Notes: generated by a model not told the origin, from the letters alone. DNA of 64,000 nucleotides from Novosphingobium taihuense (GCF_007830315.1 NZ_VLKJ01000006.1:62001-126000), one strand, 5' to 3'. Positions 27,765 through 37,130 are shown, numbered from the stretch's first letter. Translations and numbers: made by a program.

Positions 27765-28023
27765 GCTGTATTTTCGTCCGTTTCGCTAAACCCGGTCCGG
27801 GCCTTGCGGAAAGAAGCGAGAATCGCAACTTTCCGCACAAAATCCATGGTCCGGGATAATTTTATTGTTTCATATCGCAATCGTCCCACATTGCAACGCA
27901 GTGGATAGTTCCCTTCCTTGAAGGGGTACGATTTGTTAGCCTTCGGTAGGCTAAAGCGTTGTCCATATTCAACTCGTCGGAGCCTCGCGCTGTCCTGTCT
28001 CGATTTCCTCACGCGGAGCCCTG

Positions 28024-29859
28024 ATGATCGTCGATGACCGCCTTGAGACCGTGCTGCGTACCAACGTGGCCGGCAAGACGGCAGCTGCCACGCAATTGCG
28101 TCAGCTGGTCGATCTGCTCGGTCCTGTGCCGCTTGCGGCATGGAATGCCCAGCACGCTGGCGCGCTGCAACGCATCGATGCGCTCTGCACCATGCTGGAT
28201 GACGAAGGGTGCGCCAGTGTCCTACGTTCGCTTGCGCATCGCTCGCCAGTCCTTGTCTATCATTTTGCCCAACAAGGCCCGCGCACGGCATCCGCTGCCG
28301 TAGCAGCCGCCCGTCTGGCAGAAGACGATTGGCTCGCCCTGATCCCGCGCCTGCCCACGCAAGCGCGCGGCTTCGTCCGCCATCGCAGTGACCTGAGCGA
28401 TCGCGTGCGCGCCCTGCTGTCACGCCTCGGGGTCAACGACTTCCTCTTGCCCGAGCCCGCAGCAGGTTCCATTGTCTTGCCCTCTGCCGCGCCTGAAGCT
28501 GTCTCGGTGGAATCAGCGGCACCTGCGCCCGCCCCGTTCGGCAAGCCGGTCGCAACGGAACCCGCGCCCGTTGCGGACACCCCGCCGACCGTGGCCCTCG
28601 CACCTGAGCTCTCTGCACCCGAGCCTGTAGGACTTCAGCCCAACGCCGCGCTCTCACCGGACGACGGCATTGGTGCCATTGTCCGCCGGATCGAGGCCTT
28701 CCGCCGCAAGCGCGACGAACGTCAGGCCGCAACGCCCACGATCCCGCGCGCCGATGGCGTCGCCCCGCTTCTGCCCTTCGGCGAGGAACAACTCCCGCCG
28801 CGCAAGGCGCCCCTGTCGATCGACTTGCGCACCGATGCGGATGGCACAGTGGTTCACGCCTCGATCGACCCGCCGGGCATGCTCGTCGGAAGCCGCCTGT
28901 TCAGCGCCGACACCACAGCTGCCGTCCACTGCGACCAGCCGATGGCCGACGCCTTCCGCCACCGCCAGCCCATCGATTCCGGCGTGCTATCGATCGAAGG
29001 CGCAGACTTCGTCGCCGGGATCTGGCAGGCCGATGGCACGCCGCTGTTCGCCCGCGATGGCGGTCGCTTCACCGGCTACCTCCTGCGCCTGCGTCGCGCC
29101 GCCAGCGAGTTCGCCGCTGTTCCGGTCGAACCGCTTGCAGAACCTGCAGCGGCGGCAGAAGCCGATCGCCTGCGCCAGCTCCTCCATGAACTGCGCACCC
29201 CGATCAACGCCATCCAGGGCTTTGCCGAGATGATCCAGTCTCAGGTGTTCGGCGCAACTCCGCACCAATACCGAGCGATGGCCGCCAGCATCGCCGCCGA
29301 TGCCGCCCAGATGCTCGCCGGGTTCGAAGAGATCGAAAGGCTGGTGAAACTCGAAAGCCATGCCCTGTCCATCGACACGGGCGAGGCCGACGCCGCAGCC
29401 ATCGTCGCGCGTCTTGTCGAACAGGTTTCCCCAGTGCTTGCCGCGCGCAACGTCCGCCTTGCCGTTGCCATGCCGCCCCAGCAGGTTCCTGTCAGTTTTG
29501 CCGCAGACGAGATCGAACGCACGGTCTGGCGCCTGCTTTCGGTCGTCGCCACCAGCGTCGCCCCGGGCGAGCGCATCACCATCTCGCTGGAGGCAACCGC
29601 CACCACGGCCTCGCTTGCCATCACCCTGCCCGCTTCGCTCGCCCAGCTGGACGACACAGCCCTGTTCGCGCCCGATGCGCCGATGGGCGGTGGATCGCTC
29701 GCCGCATCGGCCATGCTCGGCAACGGCTTTGCCCTGCGCCTCGCTCGCGCCGAATTCGAGGCTGGCGGCGGTTCCCTGCGCCGCGAAGGCGTCCGCTTCG
29801 TCGCCGAACTGCCGCTTGCCGGTGAAGTCCAGCCCCTACGCCGGGTGAGCGAGGGATGA
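28024..29859 (+). CDS. Histidine-kinase-like protein with degenerate ATPase domain
   Basis: A 611-residue protein without clear membrane segments. Residues 1-140 form a helical region with charged repeats, 150-270 are Pro/Ala-rich and likely disordered, and 270-370 look PAS-like (DGTVVHASIDPPGMLVGSRL then FVAGIWQADGTPLF). A HisKA-type H-box follows: LLHELRTPINAIQGFAEMIQ with His388. The C-terminal part has the length of a HATPase domain, but the N-box Asn is not evident (IERTVWRLLSVVATSVAPG) and the usual DxGxG motif is missing. It could be an inactive kinase, a scaffold or a phosphatase. It overlaps the deacetylase gene by ATGA, so coupled expression is likely. Confidence 0.75.
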   Translation: MIVDDRLETVLRTNVAGKTAAATQLRQLVDLLGPVPLAAWNAQHAGALQRIDALCTMLDDEGCASVLRSLAHRSPVLVYHFAQQGPRTASAAVAAARLAEDDWLALIPRLPTQARGFVRHRSDLSDRVRALLSRLGVNDFLLPEPAAGSIVLPSAAPEAVSVESAAPAPAPFGKPVATEPAPVADTPPTVALAPELSAPEPVGLQPNAALSPDDGIGAIVRRIEAFRRKRDERQAATPTIPRADGVAPLLPFGEEQLPPRKAPLSIDLRTDADGTVVHASIDPPGMLVGSRLFSADTTAAVHCDQPMADAFRHRQPIDSGVLSIEGADFVAGIWQADGTPLFARDGGRFTGYLLRLRRAASEFAAVPVEPLAEPAAAAEADRLRQLLHELRTPINAIQGFAEMIQSQVFGATPHQYRAMAASIAADAAQMLAGFEEIERLVKLESHALSIDTGEADAAAIVARLVEQVSPVLAARNVRLAVAMPPQQVPVSFAADEIERTVWRLLSVVATSVAPGERITISLEATATTASLAITLPASLAQLDDTALFAPDAPMGGGSLAASAMLGNGFALRLARAEFEAGGGSLRREGVRFVAELPLAGEVQPLRRVSEG

Positions 29860-30872
29860 GCGAGTCCACTTCCTCTGTGCCCTGCATTCTGCGCCAACCC
29901 GGCCCGGACGACTTCGTCCGGTTCGCGCCGGATTTCGGCACGCGCTTCGTCGTGACGGTCGATACCGAGGAAGAGTTCGACTGGACCAAGCCTCTCGACC
30001 GCACCAGTCACGGCCTCGATCACCTGCCGCGCCTCGCCAAGTTCCAGCAGTTCTGCGAAGGCCTCGGCGTCATCCCGATCTATCTCGTCGATTTCCCCGT
30101 TGCCAGCGATCCGCGCGCAGCCGAAGTGCTCAGGGATGCGGTCAACGCAGGTCGCGCCGAGATTGGTGTTCAGCTTCACCCCTGGGTCAGCCCCCCGCAC
30201 GACGAGGTCGTCAACGTCCACAACAGCTTCGCGGGCAACCTGCCGCGCGAGCTGGAACGTGCCAAGTTCCGCAAGCTGCGCGACACGATCGAACAAGCCT
30301 TCGGCGTCGGCCTGACGATCTACCGTGCCGGTCGCTATGGCGTCGGTCCCAACACCGCCGAAATACTGTCGGAATGCGCGATCGGCATCGATACGTCGGT
30401 CCGCTCGCGCTTCGACTACAGTTCGACCGGCGGCCCCAATTTCCGCGACCATCCCTTGCACCCATGGTGGATCGACCGCAGGAACGGGCTGATGGAAATG
30501 CCGCTGACCACGGTCTTTGCCGGCACCCTTCGCAATTACGGCCCGGCGCTCTATCCGGCGATGTGGCGCGTACCACGGCTGCGCGGTGCGCTTGCCCGCC
30601 TCCGCCTGCTCGACCGCATCCCGCTGACCCCGGAGGGCGTCACGCTCGACGAGGCCCTCACCGGCATCGACATGGCGCTCGAAGACCGGCTGCCGTTGCT
30701 GGTGTTTTCATTCCACAGTCCCTCTCTGCGCCCCGGCCTCACGCCCTATGTCCGCAGCGAGGATGATCTAGACCGGTTCTATGACTGGTGGCGCGGCATC
30801 TTCGCCTATCTCGCCCACAACAGCGTGCGCCCCACCTGCGTGCGAGAGATCATCACAGCGGCAGAGGTCTGA
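29856..30872 (+). CDS. Polysaccharide deacetylase-like protein (WalW-type)
   Basis: A 338-residue cytosolic-looking protein with the NodB-like deacetylase pattern: RFVVTVDTEEEFDWTKPLDR supplies the Asp-Asp/Glu metal and base region, GRAEIGVQLHPWVSPPHDEV the metal-binding His segment, and IYRAGRYGVGPNTAEILSEC the Arg motif; LPLLVFSFHSPSLRPG near the end carries another conserved His. WalW-type deacetylases occur in glycan loci, but no glycosyltransferase genes are adjacent. The gene starts inside the stop of the kinase-like gene, suggesting a joint role. The substrate is unknown. Confidence 0.82.
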   Translation: MSESTSSVPCILRQPGPDDFVRFAPDFGTRFVVTVDTEEEFDWTKPLDRTSHGLDHLPRLAKFQQFCEGLGVIPIYLVDFPVASDPRAAEVLRDAVNAGRAEIGVQLHPWVSPPHDEVVNVHNSFAGNLPRELERAKFRKLRDTIEQAFGVGLTIYRAGRYGVGPNTAEILSECAIGIDTSVRSRFDYSSTGGPNFRDHPLHPWWIDRRNGLMEMPLTTVFAGTLRNYGPALYPAMWRVPRLRGALARLRLLDRIPLTPEGVTLDEALTGIDMALEDRLPLLVFSFHSPSLRPGLTPYVRSEDDLDRFYDWWRGIFAYLAHNSVRPTCVREIITAAEV

Positions 30873-30932
30873 TCCGCACTCGGCATCCCGATCTTGCAAA
30901 GCGCGCGCCGCCCTTGTAGCGGGGGCCGCGAT

Positions 30933-31009
30933 GGGCCTGTAGCTCAGTTGGTTAGAGCTGGCCGCTCATAACGGCTAGGTCGCGGGTTCAAGTCCTGCCG
31001 GGCCCACCA
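30933..31009 (+). tRNA. tRNA with CAT anticodon, probably tRNA-Ile2 (lysidine-modified)
   Basis: A 77-base cloverleaf with acceptor GGGCCTG paired imperfectly to CGGGCCC, D-arm GCTCAGTTGGTTAGAGC, anticodon loop CTCATAA (CAT), T-loop TTCAAGT and encoded CCA. The anticodon stem GCCG/CGGC and the GGTCGCGGGTTCAAGTCC T-arm resemble tRNA-Ile(CAT), whose C34 becomes lysidine through TilS, more than elongator Met. Elongator tRNA-Met is the alternative. The ppx stop codon abuts the CCA end on the other strand. Confidence 0.9.
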
Positions 31010-32458
31010 TCACCCCGCAAATTGCGCAAGATGCTGCGCAAGCTCCTTGAGATCGCGCGACGATCCCTCGCCGACAAGCCCCGGCACTCTGCCGGCAACG
31101 CGCAAAGCGCCGCCTTGCGCCTCGAGCCGCGTCGCCTCGATCACCGCCAGCGATCCCGCGCTCAAGCGGCGGCACAGCCTTGCGGCAAGCCCCACCGCGC
31201 GCGCCTCGGCGAGGTGCTCAGCCGGCGCCAGCCGTGTCCACTGCGCATCGCCTTCGCCCTTGCCCACGCTCGCCCGCAGCGCCGCCGCCAGCATGGCACG
31301 GCCTGCGTTGTCCACGCCGACCCAGCGCTTGCGCAAGCCCCAGTCGCGCGGCAGATCGCGCCGCAGGTTGGGCTCGACCCGCCCCGCCGCAAGGCACAGC
31401 GCCAGAGCAGCGCGCCCCGCAGGCGTCCCGGCAAAGGGCACGGCGTCTACCATCCACCGCACCGCCGCCGAAACCAGCGCCTCGTCCACCGCCAGCGGCG
31501 CCACGAACGCCATGACGCCCGCCAGCAGCGGGTCTTCCCGCTGCGCCTCGTGCGAGAGCGATCCGAACAGCACCCCCTCGCGCAGGCCCCAGGACGAGAA
31601 CACCACCCGCCCCGGCTCGAGCCGCTGCAGAAGCACCGCCAGCAGCGCTGCCGCGTCGGGAATGCTGGCAAGCCGGCTCGTCGAAACGCCCTCGACCGGC
31701 TTCAACGCCTGCCCCCGCCGCGCCAGCAACCGCGCCAGCTTCAGCGCTTCGGCCGCATCGAGCGCGAAGCCGTGCGTATCCTCCAGCGGCCAGTCCAGCC
31801 GCACCATCATCGCCCGCGCCAGCGCACGCATCGATCCGCCGACGAGGTAGAGCGTCACCCCGGGCTCTGCCACCCAATCGGCCTTGGCCAGCATCCGCCC
31901 GATCTCGCGCACGAACACCCGGTCGCCCTTGGCGCGCAAGGCGGGGAGCCGCAGCGACCCCAGCGGCAGGCTGACGCCATGGCTGGTGCCGCCATCGGCA
32001 ACGTCGACCAGTTCAAGGCTGCCTCCGCCCAGATCCCCGACGATCCCCGAAGCCTCCGGAAACGCGCCGAGCACGCCCGTCGCACTCGTCTCAGCTTCCT
32101 CCACGCCCGAAAGCAGGCGCGGCTCGAAGCCGATCTGGCGGATCTGTTCAAGGAATTCGCGCCCGTTGCTGGCATCGCGCGCCGCCGCCGTCGCCACCAC
32201 GTCGACACGCGGCACGCCGGCAAGATCGAGCAGCGCCTTGTAGCGCCGCAGCGCTGCCAGCACCGAGGCCACCGCCTTATCCGAAAGCTTGCCCGTCTCG
32301 GCCACGTGCTTGCCGAGCTTGGCCGTCACCTTCTCGTTCAGCAACGTGACGGGCGCACGCGGCGGACCGCCATAGACCACCAGCCGCACCGTGTTGGAGC
32401 CGATGTCGATGATCGCGCGCGATTGCGCCCAGGCATAGATTGTCTGCGGTGTGTTCAC
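31010..32458 (-). CDS. ppx: Exopolyphosphatase (Ppx/GppA family)
   Basis: Hydrolyses terminal phosphates from inorganic polyphosphate; GppA-type relatives act on pppGpp. The 482-residue protein has the ASKHA-fold start SRAIIDIGSNTVRLVVYGGP, the second phosphate loop GIVGDLGGGSLELVDVADGG, and GVSLPLGSLRLPAL. The start is GTG at 32458, directly after the ppk TGA, so ppk-ppx are one operon, the standard pairing of polyphosphate synthesis and breakdown. The C-terminal half is Ala/Arg-rich. Its stop touches the 3' end of the convergent tRNA gene. Confidence 0.94.
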   Translation of the reverse strand: MNTPQTIYAWAQSRAIIDIGSNTVRLVVYGGPPRAPVTLLNEKVTAKLGKHVAETGKLSDKAVASVLAALRRYKALLDLAGVPRVDVVATAAARDASNGREFLEQIRQIGFEPRLLSGVEEAETSATGVLGAFPEASGIVGDLGGGSLELVDVADGGTSHGVSLPLGSLRLPALRAKGDRVFVREIGRMLAKADWVAEPGVTLYLVGGSMRALARAMMVRLDWPLEDTHGFALDAAEALKLARLLARRGQALKPVEGVSTSRLASIPDAAALLAVLLQRLEPGRVVFSSWGLREGVLFGSLSHEAQREDPLLAGVMAFVAPLAVDEALVSAAVRWMVDAVPFAGTPAGRAALALCLAAGRVEPNLRRDLPRDWGLRKRWVGVDNAGRAMLAAALRASVGKGEGDAQWTRLAPAEHLAEARAVGLAARLCRRLSAGSLAVIEATRLEAQGGALRVAGRVPGLVGEGSSRDLKELAQHLAQFAG

Positions 32459-34642
32459 TCAGCCACGGTTAGCCGCACCGCGCCGCAACGCAAGCTTGGG
32501 AACTTTTCGTCCCCGGGAAAGCGCTGCCCCGCGCCCGGAAAGCGACGGGTTGGTCATGAAGTAGCCGTGCAGGTTGAACGAGGGGTTGCCCTTCTCGAAC
32601 CGCTCGTACTCGCCATCCGGTCCCAGCTCCCAGCTCTGCTCGGTGTCGAGCAGGTTGGCGAGCATCACCTGATCGAGAATCTGGTCGTGCACCGTCGGGT
32701 TCTTCACCGGCACCAGCACTTCCACGCGCCGCCCCATGTTGCGGCTCATCCCGTCGGCCGAGGAGATAAACACGCGGGCCCGCTTGTTCGGCAGCCTGCC
32801 GCCATTGCCGAACGCCCAGATGCGGCTGTGCTCGAGGAAGCGTCCGATGATCGACTTGACCTCGATCGTCTCCGACAACCCCTCGACGCCGGGCTTGAGG
32901 CAGCAGATCCCGCGCACCACCAGCCGGATTTCCACTCCTGCCCTGCTCGCCAGATAGAGCCGGTCGATCAGGTCCGGGTCGGTCAGCTGGTTGAGCTTGG
33001 CCCAGATCATCGCGGGCCGCCCCTTCTTCGCCAGCATCACCTCGCGATCGATGCACTCGTAGAGCTTCTCGCGCAGGTTGATCGGGCTGATCGCCAGCAG
33101 TTCGGTGTGCTTGGGCTCGACATAGCCCGTCACGAAATTGAACAACTGCCCCGCATCGCGCCCCATGCGCGGATCGGCGGTGAAGAACGAAAGGTCGGTA
33201 TAGATGCGCGCGGTCACCGGATGATAGTTGCCGGTGCCGAAGTGGCAGTAGGTGCGATAGCCGCTGCCCCCGCCGACCTGGGCCTCGCGCCGCACCACCA
33301 TGCTCACCTTGGCGTGGGTTTTCCAGTCAACGAAGCCGTAGATCACCTGCACGCCCGCGCGTTCCAGCTGTGCGGCCCACATCAGGTTCTGCTCCTCGTC
33401 GAAGCGCGCCTTCAGTTCCACCACTGCCGTAACCGACTTGCCAGCCTCTGCCGCCGTGATCAGCGCCGCGATCACCGCAGACTGCTTGCCCGCGCGATAG
33501 AGCGTCTGCTTGATCGCCACGACATCGGGATCTGCCGCCGCCTGCCGCAGGAAATCAATCACCACCTCGAAGCTCTCGTAAGGGTGATGGATCACCAGAT
33601 CCTTTTCGCGGATCGCGGCAAAGCAGTCACCGTCATGCTCGAGAATGCGCTCGGGATAACGCGGGTTGTAGGGATCGAACTTGAGGTCCTGCCGGTCCTC
33701 CTCGACCACCGCCGAAAGCCCGCTGATCGCCAGCAGCCCCCGGCTCTTGATCACCAGCGCATGGTCGAGCCGCAACTGCTCGCGCAGCAGGCGCTCGGCA
33801 TCGGCGTCGAAATTCTCCTGCAGGTGCAGCAGGATGACCTTGCCGCGCCGCCGCCGCTGGATCGCGGTGCGGAAATAACGCACGAGATCCTCGGCATCTT
33901 CCTCGATCTCGATATCGCTGTCGCGCAGCACGCGGAACGTGCCGTCGCCCAGTATCCTGAATCCGGGGAACAGCACCGTGGCATGACGCCGGACCAGTTC
34001 CTCGATCCCGATCCACGAAGCCTTGCGCCCCGGCAGCCGCACGAACCGGGGCAGCGCGGGCGGTATCAGGATCATCTCGGTCACCGCCGCACCGTCGGCA
34101 CTGCGCTGCAACTGGAACAGGATGCCGGTGCCCTGGTTGGCGATGAACGGGAATGGGTGCGCCGGGTCGATCGCCTGTGGCGTCAGAACCGGAAGGACAT
34201 GCTCCTCGAAGTAGTCGCGCAGCCACTCGGCCTCGCCCTTGTTCAGCACATCGTTGTCGATCAGCCGAATGTCCACCTCGGATAGCGCATCCTTCAGACC
34301 CGCCAACACGTCCTGCTGGGTGTCGATCAGGTCCTTGACCGCTTCCAGCAGCGCACCCAGCTGTTGCTGCGGGGTCTGCCCGTCGATCGAAAGCTCGTCG
34401 ATCTGGCGGCGAACCTGCGCGGCTATCCCCGCCACGCGCACCATCATGAACTCGTCAAGGTTGCTGCCGCTGATCGAAAGGAAGCGCAGCCGCTCCAGCA
34501 GCGGATAATCGGCGTTGACCGCTTCGGCCAGCACCCGACGATTGAACGCCAGCCAGCTCAGCTCCCGATTGAAGAACCGCTCCTGCACCGGTGGCAGGCC
34601 CTCGACCTGCAATGAAACTTCCCCTGACATCACCAGAGCCAT
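32459..34642 (-). CDS. ppk: Polyphosphate kinase 1
   Basis: Reversibly builds polyphosphate from ATP, with autophosphorylation on His. The 727-residue protein has the PPK N-terminal domain (FFNRELSWLAFNRRVLAEA, ISGSNLDEFMMVRVAGI), the middle domain (IHHPYESFEVVIDFLRQAAA), and the C-terminal phospholipase-D-like domains with VDWKTHAKVSMVVRRE (catalytic His region), GTGNYHPVTARIYTDLSFFT and VRGICCLKPGVEGLSETIEV. It ends KLALRRGAANRG. ATG 34642 fits the family start after a short extension. It is first in the ppk-ppx operon. Confidence 0.97.
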   Translation of the reverse strand: MALVMSGEVSLQVEGLPPVQERFFNRELSWLAFNRRVLAEAVNADYPLLERLRFLSISGSNLDEFMMVRVAGIAAQVRRQIDELSIDGQTPQQQLGALLEAVKDLIDTQQDVLAGLKDALSEVDIRLIDNDVLNKGEAEWLRDYFEEHVLPVLTPQAIDPAHPFPFIANQGTGILFQLQRSADGAAVTEMILIPPALPRFVRLPGRKASWIGIEELVRRHATVLFPGFRILGDGTFRVLRDSDIEIEEDAEDLVRYFRTAIQRRRRGKVILLHLQENFDADAERLLREQLRLDHALVIKSRGLLAISGLSAVVEEDRQDLKFDPYNPRYPERILEHDGDCFAAIREKDLVIHHPYESFEVVIDFLRQAAADPDVVAIKQTLYRAGKQSAVIAALITAAEAGKSVTAVVELKARFDEEQNLMWAAQLERAGVQVIYGFVDWKTHAKVSMVVRREAQVGGGSGYRTYCHFGTGNYHPVTARIYTDLSFFTADPRMGRDAGQLFNFVTGYVEPKHTELLAISPINLREKLYECIDREVMLAKKGRPAMIWAKLNQLTDPDLIDRLYLASRAGVEIRLVVRGICCLKPGVEGLSETIEVKSIIGRFLEHSRIWAFGNGGRLPNKRARVFISSADGMSRNMGRRVEVLVPVKNPTVHDQILDQVMLANLLDTEQSWELGPDGEYERFEKGNPSFNLHGYFMTNPSLSGRGAALSRGRKVPKLALRRGAANRG

Positions 34643-34759
34643 TGCGCATCCCGCGTTACAGTCCTGTGACAGTCAGGTTCCGGATCATTGCTGTCAACGG
34701 TTCGGGTGAGAAAAGGAGGCATGTGCCGATTGCAGGCACACCTTCGCCCCATGCATCTT

Positions 34760-34846
34760 CGTCATTGCGAGGAGCGAAGCGACGAAGCAATCCACAGCGT
34801 GAAACACGGCGCTCTGGATTGCTTCGCACCGCTCGCATTGACGATA
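34760..34846. repeat. Long imperfect inverted repeat (dispersed-repeat type)
   Basis: The left arm gtcattgcgaggagcgaagc, then gacgaagcaatcca, is mirrored by a right arm ggattgcttcgcaccgctcg ending cattgacga, around a short centre at about 34800. This sequence type (cattgcgag...gcaatcc) is a common dispersed element in proteobacterial genomes. It lies between ppk and the TetR gene, and can fold into a long hairpin. Confidence 0.7.
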
Positions 34847-34883
34847 AAATGAGGCCAGTGGTCGCGGTGTTGCTACGCAACCC

Positions 34884-35486
34884 TCAGCAAGTGCCAGAAG
34901 AGCCAACCGCATCCTGTACCCGCTGCAACGCCGCTTCGACCGGCGCCCCTTCGCCAAGCATCGCGAAAGTGCCGTTCATCGCAAAAACGCAATGACCATG
35001 GACAGTGGCAAGCAACGATCGGGTCAAGGCCTCAGCTTCACCCTGCCGGTCCTCCGGCAAGGCGACGCGCACCTCGGCAATCACGATCTCGAAGATCGCC
35101 CGCACCTGTTGCTGGTAGCCTTCGGGCGGGGCCGTGTCCTCAGGCAGGCGGAAATCATAGATCGCGGCCCATGCGTGGCGATGCCCGGCGGCAAACTCGA
35201 AGTAGGCCGCAATCGCCCGCCGCAGCCTGTCCGCCCCGTCAGCGCTTTCCGCCAGCCGTCGCTCGAGATGATCGCGCCAAAGGGCCAGCGTGCGTCCGTT
35301 GATCGCCAGGATCAGGCTGTCGTAGCTGCCGAACACATTATAGATCGTGCCGATCGAATATCCGATCCGCTTGGCAACCTCGCGGGCGGAGAAGTGCGCA
35401 AAACCAACTTCTTCCATGTGACGATGGCCGGTGGCGATGATGATCTCGCGCAGTTCGGCGCGGCTGTGGTCGGAACGGCGAGCCAT
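34884..35486 (-). CDS. TetR-family transcriptional regulator
   Basis: A 200-residue one-domain repressor type. The N-terminal HTH is clear (LREIIIATGHRHMEEVGFAH, then FSAREVAKRIGYSIGTIYNV followed by FGSYDSLILAINGRTL), and the C-terminal part fits the WHG-like ligand domain (HRHAWAAIYDFRLPED). It lies five bases downstream of the hydroxylase-like gene on the same strand, so it probably belongs to that transcript and may control it. No clear palindromic operator was picked out. Confidence 0.92.
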   Translation of the reverse strand: MARRSDHSRAELREIIIATGHRHMEEVGFAHFSAREVAKRIGYSIGTIYNVFGSYDSLILAINGRTLALWRDHLERRLAESADGADRLRRAIAAYFEFAAGHRHAWAAIYDFRLPEDTAPPEGYQQQVRAIFEIVIAEVRVALPEDRQGEAEALTRSLLATVHGHCVFAMNGTFAMLGEGAPVEAALQRVQDAVGSSGTC

Positions 35487-35491
35487 GGTTT

Positions 35492-36640
35492 TCAGCCCGC
35501 CTTGCGCACGAAAGGATACTTGAATTGCGCAAGGTATCCCTGCGGTACGCTCTCGGGCACGCCATATCCGGTGGGCCAGCGTCCTTCGGGAAAGTGATAG
35601 GTGCCGAACAACCGGTCAAGCAGCGGAAAATGGATCGCGAAGTTCTTGTCGATCGCCTCTGGTTCGATCGCATGGTGCCAATGGTGGAAGCGCGGCGTGA
35701 CGAGGAACTTGCCGAGCCGGTCGAAGTCCCCGCGTACGTTGGCATGGACCAGCGAGGCATAGATATAGACCATCCCGACATAGGCCTGCATCACCGATGG
35801 CGCGAAGCCCAGCGTCAGCAGCGGCAGCGAGGTTATGCCGCGCAGGGCGACGATCTCGACGAAGTGCATCCGCGCTCCGGCCAGCCAGTCCATCGCCTTC
35901 GCGCTGTGATGCACCGCGTGGAAGCCCCACAGGAACGGCACGGTGTGGAACAGTCGGTGGAACCAGTACTGGGCAATGTCGGTCAGCACCATTGCCAGCG
36001 CGAACTGCACCACCCACGGCAGCGACCCTACGGCTGCACGCGTAGCGTCGAGCCATTCGAAGCGCGCGTTGACGTAGCTTGAAGGGGCGAGTGCAAGAAA
36101 GGTGATGACCTGCACCATCATCGAGCTGACGAGGAAGTAGAACAGGTCTTCGCGCCATTCGATACGGAACAGCCGCTGGTCAGGCCGGCGTGGCCAGATC
36201 CGCTCGATCGGGGCGAACATCAGCCCTGTGGCGAGCATGTTCACCGCAAAGAAATCAACGCCAAAGAATATGCCCCAGTCATGCGTCTCGTGCGGTTGCA
36301 CTGCTGCACCGCCGAGGATCGTCGCAGTGAGTGCCATCATCAGCGCCGTCGACCCCAGCACCTTGCGCGGACGCAGCATCAGGCTGACCAGTGCCAGGGC
36401 GTAAGAGCCGAGCAGCGTGACGTGGACCAGCGGCCGGAACCCGCTCCAGTCACGCACCGCCGCCAGTTCAGGCATCGAGAACATCGCAGGCCAGCGCAGC
36501 GCTGCGACAAAGCACAGTCCGATAACTGCCAGCAGGATCGCAAAAAACCCGGAAAACCAGCCCGTCCCGAACCCCCGCGCCGCCACCGGCGCTTCCAGAT
36601 CACGCTTCAGGTTCCCCCAGAACCCCCGCTTCACCGCCAT
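35492..36640 (-). CDS. Sterol desaturase / fatty acid hydroxylase family membrane protein
   Basis: A 382-residue integral membrane di-iron oxygenase. Several hydrophobic segments precede the His-box cluster: DIAQYWFHRLFHTVPFLWGF (HxxxH), FHAVHHSAKAMDWLAG (HxxHH) and VTPRFHHWHHAIEPEAIDKN, matching the fatty acid hydroxylase superfamily that also includes alkylglycerol monooxygenases. The substrate is unknown; lipids, carotenoids or hopanoids are options. The open frame extends 26 codons upstream, but ATG 36640 has an AAGGGG site. The first gene of a pair with the TetR regulator. Confidence 0.88.
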   Translation of the reverse strand: MAVKRGFWGNLKRDLEAPVAARGFGTGWFSGFFAILLAVIGLCFVAALRWPAMFSMPELAAVRDWSGFRPLVHVTLLGSYALALVSLMLRPRKVLGSTALMMALTATILGGAAVQPHETHDWGIFFGVDFFAVNMLATGLMFAPIERIWPRRPDQRLFRIEWREDLFYFLVSSMMVQVITFLALAPSSYVNARFEWLDATRAAVGSLPWVVQFALAMVLTDIAQYWFHRLFHTVPFLWGFHAVHHSAKAMDWLAGARMHFVEIVALRGITSLPLLTLGFAPSVMQAYVGMVYIYASLVHANVRGDFDRLGKFLVTPRFHHWHHAIEPEAIDKNFAIHFPLLDRLFGTYHFPEGRWPTGYGVPESVPQGYLAQFKYPFVRKAG

Positions 36641-36840
36641 GAAGAATCCCCTTCGTCCAATCACGATGAAGCCTGCATAACTTAAGAATTGAACGGTGTC
36701 TAATATTTTATTGAACATCGTCCATTTTCTGGCTCAGCTGTCCACGTTGCTGAAATTTGACGAAAACCAAATCCCTTGGCGCGACTCACCCACTCCGACG
36801 CAATGGTCGCAAGCGCATTCCCGCACACCAATGGCAAACC

Positions 36841-37026
36841 ATGAAACGCGGCCTCTTTCGCACGATCGACAGCTTCCTGGGCGAATGTGCCCGCGTCCAC
36901 GAGGACGCAGGCGACGCCTTCCCCTACCTCCGGCCCGACCTCTATCGACTGCTGGGCTTCCAACCCGCCTACGAGGATCTACCACTTGTGGTCCCGCAAC
37001 AGGGGAACGATCGCCTCCGCGCCTGA
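36841..37026 (+). CDS. Possible small protein, hypothetical
   Basis: A 61-residue frame, MKRGLFRTIDSFLGECARVH then EDAGDAFPYLRPDLYRLLGF, between the divergent hydroxylase gene and the ABC-F gene. Composition looks protein-like and GC-rich third positions dominate, but there is no clear ribosome site and no family match. It could be a remnant of a longer gene. Confidence 0.3.
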   Translation: MKRGLFRTIDSFLGECARVHEDAGDAFPYLRPDLYRLLGFQPAYEDLPLVVPQQGNDRLRA

Positions 37027-37130
37027 GAGCGTGATGGGTTTCAACTCCGCTTGCCTACACGGGGGGAGTATGACAGGGACTCGCGCGCCCGAATTTCCCT
37101 GAATATCCGAAGCGGACGCGTCCTTTTTCC

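Noticed and set aside
31022..34285. 1087-codon frame on the plus strand opposite ppx-ppk
   Set aside because: Rich in His, Arg and Gln from antisense reading of GC-rich codons; both opposite genes are well conserved.
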